35,583 nucleotides of DNA from Acidimicrobiaceae bacterium (GTDB taxonomy: Bacteria; Actinomycetota; Acidimicrobiia; Acidimicrobiales; RAAP-2), in the NCBI GenBank assembly GCA_003141095.1, contig PLKM01000054.1, positions 37,047-72,629 of the forward strand, in the 5' to 3' direction. The position numbers and the translations under genes were made by a program. The notes below the pieces were generated by a model. It was not told the origin of the DNA, made no database searches, and saw nothing but the letters and a program-made list of their open reading frames with translations. Below are positions 30,964-35,583 of the stretch, in pieces. How positions within the stretch are numbered: position 1 is the stretch's first letter; each line of letters starts with the position of its first letter.

Positions 30964-31626
30964 TTAATGGAACAGGTACTTCTTTCCCGCATATCTCTTC
31001 GAATATCGAAGATGCAGCGCGATCGCCGCACTCACCAGTGCCGCGTAGAAGCACCACAGTGACGTGAACCCGCTGGCGCAAAGAAGCGCCAGGACAATGA
31101 CGGCCGTCAGGTTCGCGACGCCGAACCACACGATTGCTCGACGGCCCGATGCGAAGAGTGGTCCGCACGTTGCGACGATGTAGAGCCCAATGACGAGAAT
31201 GCCGTGGCGCAGGCCAATGGTGTAGGCCAGGTGATACGAACCCAGTCTCGCGCTGGGGTGGCCCACCAACATCGCCTCGAGCAGAACGGCCGACACGCCA
31301 GCTCCGAGCACCAGGAATGGGACTATCCGCATTCTTCGTCGGGGGGAGGTCTCCAGGAGCAACATCAGCACTGGTACCAGGATTGGCAGGACGACCAAAG
31401 CGACGACGAGATAGATCCACATCGCCACGCGGCCGACCTCGGCGGACACGTGGCCCTGCAGCCCCCACCACACGAAGGTCTCGTCGATTTGGTGAAGGCC
31501 GAGCAGCAGCGGCAACGCCGCTACCGCGAGATACTCACCTCGCCCCTTGACGTGGCGACACGCGTCGATCCCAATCGTCGCGACCACGGTCCCTCCGACC
31601 AAATCACCGACGGGAGAAAAACACAT
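30964..31626 (-). CDS. DUF6629-like membrane protein
   Basis: The product is about 220 residues with six or seven hydrophobic segments. It starts MCFSPVGDLVGGTVVATIGIDA and continues LPLLLGLHQIDETFVWWGLQGHV, which I recognise as the DUF6629 pattern (MCFS start, HQ...E...WW motif). The conserved His, Gln, Glu and Trp in the membrane could bind a ligand or metal, but no function is known. I take the ATG at 31626 since the family begins with MCFS and AGAGGA lies 5 nt upstream; an ATG seven codons earlier is less likely. It is probably a single-gene unit. Confidence 0.8.
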   Translation of the reverse strand: MCFSPVGDLVGGTVVATIGIDACRHVKGRGEYLAVAALPLLLGLHQIDETFVWWGLQGHVSAEVGRVAMWIYLVVALVVLPILVPVLMLLLETSPRRRMRIVPFLVLGAGVSAVLLEAMLVGHPSARLGSYHLAYTIGLRHGILVIGLYIVATCGPLFASGRRAIVWFGVANLTAVIVLALLCASGFTSLWCFYAALVSAAIALHLRYSKRYAGKKYLFH

Positions 31627-31777
31627 ACTCGTCCTCTCAGAGTTCACGCAGTGGTTGTGGCGAAGTGCCGTCGTTGGGAAACCTCGGAACGTCTCTCCAA
31701 GTCCTCATCCCACCATAGGCCCGACCGCTCGCGCGGGGCCGATGAATTATTCCAACTCCTCATGCATTGCAAAGGTC

Positions 31778-31799
31778 TATAAGGTCGTGTCACAGACAC
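31778..31799 (+). promoter_or_regulatory. Possible mscL -10 and short palindrome in the leader
   Basis: TATAAG (31778-31783) could be a -10 for mscL. Directly after it GTGTC-ACA-GACAC (31787-31799) is a perfect 5-bp inverted repeat at the expected transcription start, ahead of the AGGAGGA ribosome-binding site at 31804-31810. No clear -35 is seen. Confidence 0.35.
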
Positions 31800-31813
31800 C
31801 TACAGGAGGAACC

Positions 31814-32233
31814 ATGCTCAAGGGATTCAAGAATTTCCTCATGCAGGGTGACCTAATCGTCATTGCAGTGGGATTAGTGGTCGCCCTGGCTTTCAGCACT
31901 CTCATCAAGGCCTTCACCGACTCGATCATCACGCCCTTGGTTAACGCGATGGAAGGCAGCGGAAGCAGCTCCCCGGGTCTCGGGTGGGTCGTCAATGGGC
32001 AGTTCATCAACCTCGGTGCCTTCATCTCGGCAATTGTGTACTTCGTCATCTTCATGGTCGTCATCTACATCGTTCTGGTTGTCCCTTATCGCTCGTACAT
32101 GGCGAAGCAGGGTAAGAAGGTCTTTGGCTCCCCCGAGCCCCCCGCTCCGACCAAGACCTGTCCCGAGTGCCTGTCGTCGGACCTCCCGTCTGCTGCCACC
32201 AAGTGCAGCCACTGCGCGAGCGTCGTCGCGTAA
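31814..32233 (+). CDS. mscL: Large-conductance mechanosensitive channel MscL with C-terminal zinc ribbon
   Basis: The product is 139 residues. LKGFKNFLMQGDLIVIAVGLVVALAFSTLIKAF is the N-terminal amphipathic helix and pore-lining TM1 of MscL, and FISAIVYFVIFMVVIYIVLVV is TM2. The channel opens under membrane tension to release solutes during hypo-osmotic shock. In place of the usual charged C-terminal helix bundle, the tail carries CPECLSSDLPSAATKCSHC, a zinc ribbon with Cys116, Cys119, Cys131 and Cys134, seen also in other actinobacterial MscL proteins. AGGAGGA gives a strong ribosome-binding site. The gene is a single unit with a hairpin downstream. Confidence 0.94.
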   Translation: MLKGFKNFLMQGDLIVIAVGLVVALAFSTLIKAFTDSIITPLVNAMEGSGSSSPGLGWVVNGQFINLGAFISAIVYFVIFMVVIYIVLVVPYRSYMAKQGKKVFGSPEPPAPTKTCPECLSSDLPSAATKCSHCASVVA

Positions 32234-32278
32234 GGGTCGAATCACGTTCTGATTTAAGAGTCGCCGAGATCTCTCCGA

Positions 32279-32302
32279 AAGACGACAGCCCGAAGTCGTC
32301 TT
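32279..32302 (+). terminator. Stem-loop downstream of mscL
   Basis: AAGACGAC and GTCGTCTT form a perfect 8-bp stem around an 8-nt loop (AGCCCGAA), about 45 nt after the mscL stop. Only two U residues end the stem, so termination would be intrinsic-like at best. Confidence 0.45.
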
Positions 32303-32476
32303 GACCCGATGGCACACCGGGCGTGACCCGAATGTCCACCCTTGCGCATCATCTCTGACGAAGGGCAACCCCTATGTCGAAGATCATGGGATCCGATGAC
32401 GGGGGACCTCGGCGTCGGGCGCATCGTCCACGGCGTCGCCCGGCCAAACCATCGGCCCGGGCACGAGAAGTCCCGC

Positions 32477-34507
32477 CTATCGCGACGCGACGGTCTTGGG
32501 CGCTTGCGCGAGGTGATGCGGTTCCATCGTGACTCGGCCCCGACCCGCGGTGATGTTGCGCAGGTCGAGCCCGTAGCGGTGCAGTTCGGCCTGGGGAACG
32601 TGGGCCGTGACAACCACCATCGAATCGTCGACCTGATCGGTGCCGATGACTCGACCTCTTCGAACCGAGAAGTCGTTCAAGACCTCACCGAGGTGCTCGG
32701 AGGGCACTGCGGCCCTCACGAGCATGATTCGCTCGAGCACGATCGATCCGGCCTCTTCGAGTGCCGAGCGCAAGCCCATTGATGCAGCGGTCTCGAACGC
32801 CGCCTCCGACGAGTCGACGCTGTGGTACTTGCCGTCAACCAGAGTGATTCGCAGCCCAACAACCGGATGTCCCTCCGGTCCACCGTGGGTCATTGCCCGC
32901 TCAACTCCGTTGCGAACAGCCCCGATGTACTGGCGCGGAACCGCCCCTCCGACGATGGCGTCGACGAACTCAAAAGGTGCGGTCGGCTCGAGAGGCTCAA
33001 CCTTGATGTTGACAACGGCGTACTGGCCGTGCCCGCCGGTCTGCTTCTTCAGACGCCCCTCCGCGTCACGAGAAGCGGCGATCGTCTCGAACAGTTCCAT
33101 CGACGGCGGGGCCGTCTCCACCTCGACATTGAACCGGCGGCGCAGTCGCTCCAGGGTGACCTGCAGATGCACGTCACCCATCACGTCGATCACGAGACGT
33201 CGTGAGACCGGATCGTGACGAACCCGAAGCGACGGGTCCTCCTCGGCGAGCCGGTGGAGGGCGGTGGCGATTTTCTCGTCATCGTCGTGCGAACTGCCGA
33301 CGAGCGCGACCGAGAGGGCGGGGGCCGACACCGGCGCCGGTCGGCTCGAGATCTCTCGACCCTTTCGTATCAACACGTCACCGACCACCACGTTGTTCAA
33401 CTTGGCGACCGCCACCACGTCACCCACGAATCCTTGGTCGATTGGTACCAACTTGCTACCGAAGAGGTAGCTAAGGCCGTGGATGCGCTCCTCAGACTTC
33501 GTCCTCACGTTGATGAGGCTGACGTCAGAAGTGATGCTGCCCGAGACGACTTCCATCACGACGATCCGGCCGACGTAAGGGTCGACGATGACCTTGAACG
33601 CCCTGAGGACCAGCTCGGACTCCGGATCCCGGTCCAGCAGGACCTCGGCACCATTCTCGACGGCGGGGATCGGCCGACTCTCGGCGATCTCGTCAAGCAA
33701 CGAAGCGAGTCGATCGATGCCCACGCCACGGATCGCCGATCCGCACGTCACCGGGACGATTCTCCCGTCGCTCATGAGACCCCCGAGCACGGATTCGAGT
33801 TCCTCCATCGACGGCTCGTCTCCCTCGAGGTAGCGCTCGGTGAGCGAGTCATCGCCGACGACGATCGCCTCGAGGAGGCTGGAGCGGACCCTGGCCTCGA
33901 TGTCGGCCAGACTCGACGGGATTGGACCACGCTTCGTGCCCGCAGCACCGTAGGTAATTGCCTCGTCGGCGAGGAGGTCGACGATGCCCTCGAAGTCTGC
34001 GCCCTCGCCCATTGGCAGTTCGAGTGGCGCGAGTGTCGGACCGATCAGTTGCTCGAGCGCAGAGAGTGTGGATTCGAAGTGCGCTCGTTCGCCGTCGAGA
34101 CAGTTCACGAAGACGACCACGGGCACGCCGGCGTCACGCGCGAGAGTCCAGGTGAGCACCGTGTCAGGCTTCACGCCCTCGACGGCGCTCACCACGAGGA
34201 CCGCCACATCTGCGACGTCGAGGGCTCGCTCGACCTCGCCGTGGAAGTCAATGAATCCGGGCGTGTCGAGAATGGTCAACTTGTCCCCTCCGACCCATAC
34301 CGGCGCCATCGCAATGCCGAGCGACATCTGATGCCGGCGTTCCTCGGGGTCGGTGCCGCAGAGGGCGGTCCCATCTTTGACCTTGCCCGGGCGTTCCAAA
34401 CCACCAGTCGCGACGACGAGAGCTTCGAGAAGCGACGTCTTGCCGACGCCACTGCGACCAACGAGGGCGACGGTGCGGGCCTTCGCGTGACTGGGGAAAG
34501 GAACCAT
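32477..34507 (-). CDS. EF-G-like translation GTPase (EF-G2/FusA-like paralogue)
   Basis: The product is 676 residues with the full EF-G domain order. G1 is GRSGVGKT (17-24), G3 is DTPG (81-84), and domains II, III, IV and V follow, with the domain IV stretch GGHGQYAVVNIKVEPLE and GLRITLVDGKYHSVDSSEAAF. Two departures from housekeeping EF-G are clear: the switch I RGITI segment is replaced by RRHQMSLGIAM, and the G4 motif is NCLD (135-138) instead of NKxD. These fit the actinobacterial EF-G2 group, whose members have weak or no translocation activity in the cases studied. It may act in stress or ribosome-associated functions. GAGG precedes the ATG. The sulfurtransferase gene lies upstream on the same strand, 197 bp away. 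Confidence 0.92.
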   Translation of the reverse strand: MVPFPSHAKARTVALVGRSGVGKTSLLEALVVATGGLERPGKVKDGTALCGTDPEERRHQMSLGIAMAPVWVGGDKLTILDTPGFIDFHGEVERALDVADVAVLVVSAVEGVKPDTVLTWTLARDAGVPVVVFVNCLDGERAHFESTLSALEQLIGPTLAPLELPMGEGADFEGIVDLLADEAITYGAAGTKRGPIPSSLADIEARVRSSLLEAIVVGDDSLTERYLEGDEPSMEELESVLGGLMSDGRIVPVTCGSAIRGVGIDRLASLLDEIAESRPIPAVENGAEVLLDRDPESELVLRAFKVIVDPYVGRIVVMEVVSGSITSDVSLINVRTKSEERIHGLSYLFGSKLVPIDQGFVGDVVAVAKLNNVVVGDVLIRKGREISSRPAPVSAPALSVALVGSSHDDDEKIATALHRLAEEDPSLRVRHDPVSRRLVIDVMGDVHLQVTLERLRRRFNVEVETAPPSMELFETIAASRDAEGRLKKQTGGHGQYAVVNIKVEPLEPTAPFEFVDAIVGGAVPRQYIGAVRNGVERAMTHGGPEGHPVVGLRITLVDGKYHSVDSSEAAFETAASMGLRSALEEAGSIVLERIMLVRAAVPSEHLGEVLNDFSVRRGRVIGTDQVDDSMVVVTAHVPQAELHRYGLDLRNITAGRGRVTMEPHHLAQAPKTVASR

Positions 34508-34704
34508 GGGGACCTCGATTCAGCGGCAGCTATTTCACTTCAAGATATCCCCAATCCCGAGACGATATCGACCCAGGGCCCGGAGGCGAACTGAAAGCCC
34601 CTCTTCTCGTTTCTCAGCACCGGTTAGCCCGGCGCGATTCGATCCTGCCAAGGGTGAAGCACACCGATACTGGGATACGACGCTTCGCCCACGGCGCCAG
34701 AATG

Positions 34705-35526
34705 TCAGCCCGGCGAGTCCCCGGTCGCGACCGGCTGATCGACGGCGAGGCTGTACTGGGACCAGGAACCGGGATACAGCCGTCCCCGGCCCAGGCCCGC
34801 GAGCTCCAGTGCCAACAAGTTATGACAAGCCGTGACGCCCGAGCCACAGTAGGAGATGACGTGATCCCCGTCGAGGACGCCCGCGTCGACGAACTTCTGT
34901 CGAATCTCACCGACGGGCCGGAAGGTGCCGGCCTCGGTGAGGCTCTCTCGGCACGGTACGTTGCGCGCGCCCGGTACGTGCCCCGGGCGCGAATCGACCG
35001 GGTCAAACTCTCCCCGATAACGATCTCGATTGCGGGCGTCGAGCACAACATTCGCGCGATCGGTGACGTCGGACATGTCGGCGAGTCGTTCTGGGGGCCA
35101 CGGTCGAGCCTCGAACGCTGCGAGAGGGCGCGCGACGACGCCACTCTCGAGCGGCCCCGAGTACGCCTGCAGGCCGCCGTCCAGTAACGCGGCGCCATGG
35201 CCCGTGACTCGCAGCATCCAGACGAGACGTGCGGCAATCACTCCGCCCGCGTCGTCGTAGGCAACGACTGTGTCGTCACTGGCGATGCCGCTCTGCACCA
35301 AACCTTCGGCGAACTTTTCTGGGGTGGGAAGCGGGTGGCGACCACTGGAAGGGTTCGAGTCCCCGGAAAGCCAACGCTCAAGATCAATGAAGACGCTCTT
35401 AGGAATGTGACCTGCTTCGTAGGCGTCACTGCCCGAGCGGCCGTCGAGGTACCAGCGGACATCAACGATCACCACCTCGGCGTGGTGTTGCTCCAACCAC
35501 GCAACGTCAACAACGGGCCCGATCAC
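34705..35526 (-). CDS. Sulfurtransferase, two rhodanese domains, 3-mercaptopyruvate type
   Basis: The product is 273 residues with two rhodanese domains. The N-terminal, inactive domain has YEAGHIPKSVFIDLERWLSG and the C-terminal domain has the catalytic loop YCGSGVTACHNLL with Cys227. CGSGVTA is the form found in 3-mercaptopyruvate sulfurtransferases, while CRKGVTA marks thiosulfate rhodaneses, so transfer of sulfur from mercaptopyruvate to a thiol or cyanide is more likely. It acts in the cytosol in cysteine catabolism or thiol homeostasis. I use the GTG at 35526, which has AGGAG 4 nt upstream; a TTG at 35547 has no such site. The gene's 5' region reaches the window edge. Confidence 0.93.
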   Translation of the reverse strand: MIGPVVDVAWLEQHHAEVVIVDVRWYLDGRSGSDAYEAGHIPKSVFIDLERWLSGDSNPSSGRHPLPTPEKFAEGLVQSGIASDDTVVAYDDAGGVIAARLVWMLRVTGHGAALLDGGLQAYSGPLESGVVARPLAAFEARPWPPERLADMSDVTDRANVVLDARNRDRYRGEFDPVDSRPGHVPGARNVPCRESLTEAGTFRPVGEIRQKFVDAGVLDGDHVISYCGSGVTACHNLLALELAGLGRGRLYPGSWSQYSLAVDQPVATGDSPG

Positions 35527-35583
35527 GTCACTCCTCTCAGGCCGCAAGGCTCCTTGGCTCTGCGGTCTTGGTGCCCCCGGCAG

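Noticed and set aside
30809..31471. N-terminal extension of the aldehyde dehydrogenase.
   Set aside because: It overlaps the DUF6629 gene in another frame and has no similarity to aldehyde dehydrogenases.
1..35583. Search for tRNA, rRNA, CRISPR arrays, insertion sequences, phage genes and attachment sites.
   Set aside because: None was recognised by eye; short or degenerate examples could still be missed without a covariance or repeat search.

Overview
The window is about 35.6 kb of GC-rich, densely packed bacterial DNA with short intergenic gaps, frequent 4-bp start/stop overlaps and many GTG starts. Several genes carry a TANNNT hexamer 6-7 nt upstream of the start codon, which is the layout of leaderless actinobacterial transcripts. 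Together with the gene content (CYP125-like P450, AtsA-type sulfatase without signal peptide, EF-G2-like GTPase, neocarzinostatin-fold secreted protein, DUF6629 protein, MscL with a zinc-ribbon tail) this points to Actinomycetota. Class Acidimicrobiia is my best guess, but it is an inference and not something the sequence proves. I see no rRNA, tRNA, CRISPR array, transposase, phage gene or plasmid origin, so this looks like ordinary chromosome.

Layout. 1-6.7 kb: the tail of an acyl-CoA dehydrogenase; a marR-MFS operon with a palindromic operator at its start; a NifU-type Fe-S protein divergent from a P450; a CMD/AhpD-like protein; a beta-carbonic anhydrase; a GNAT-amidase pair. 6.8-11.2 kb: a phosphate uptake operon read leftward (a small zinc-ribbon protein, then pstS-pstC-pstA-pstB), with candidate Pho-type boxes upstream of pstS and a perfect 15-bp hairpin inside the start of pstC. 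11.3-13.6 kb: 6-phosphofructokinase, thymidine kinase and a TrmO-like protein. 13.6-16.8 kb: a haloalkane dehalogenase behind a large sulfatase, a probable catabolic pair. 16.8-21.0 kb: a PfkB kinase, an ADP-ribosylglycohydrolase-family protein, a divergent NCS1 nucleobase permease and an isochorismatase-fold protein without the catalytic cysteine. This looks like a nucleoside or nucleobase uptake and salvage module, comparable in logic to E. coli yegTUV.

21.4-27.8 kb: three secreted proteins (one of neocarzinostatin fold), a YbjQ-family protein, a DHA2 drug exporter, a DMT transporter and a DJ-1/PfpI protein with no canonical start at its expected N-terminus. 27.8-31.6 kb: tryptophanase, an aldehyde dehydrogenase and a DUF6629 membrane protein. 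31.8-35.5 kb: MscL with a zinc ribbon, an EF-G-like GTPase with an altered G4 motif, and a 3-mercaptopyruvate-type sulfurtransferase.

The observations most worth following are the pstC hairpin, the PfkB/ADP-ribosylglycohydrolase/NCS1 module, the Cys-less isochorismatase homologue, the neocarzinostatin-fold protein next to a drug exporter, the set of leaderless promoters and the self-overlapping MarR operator. I do not see a clearly new defence or mobile system here.
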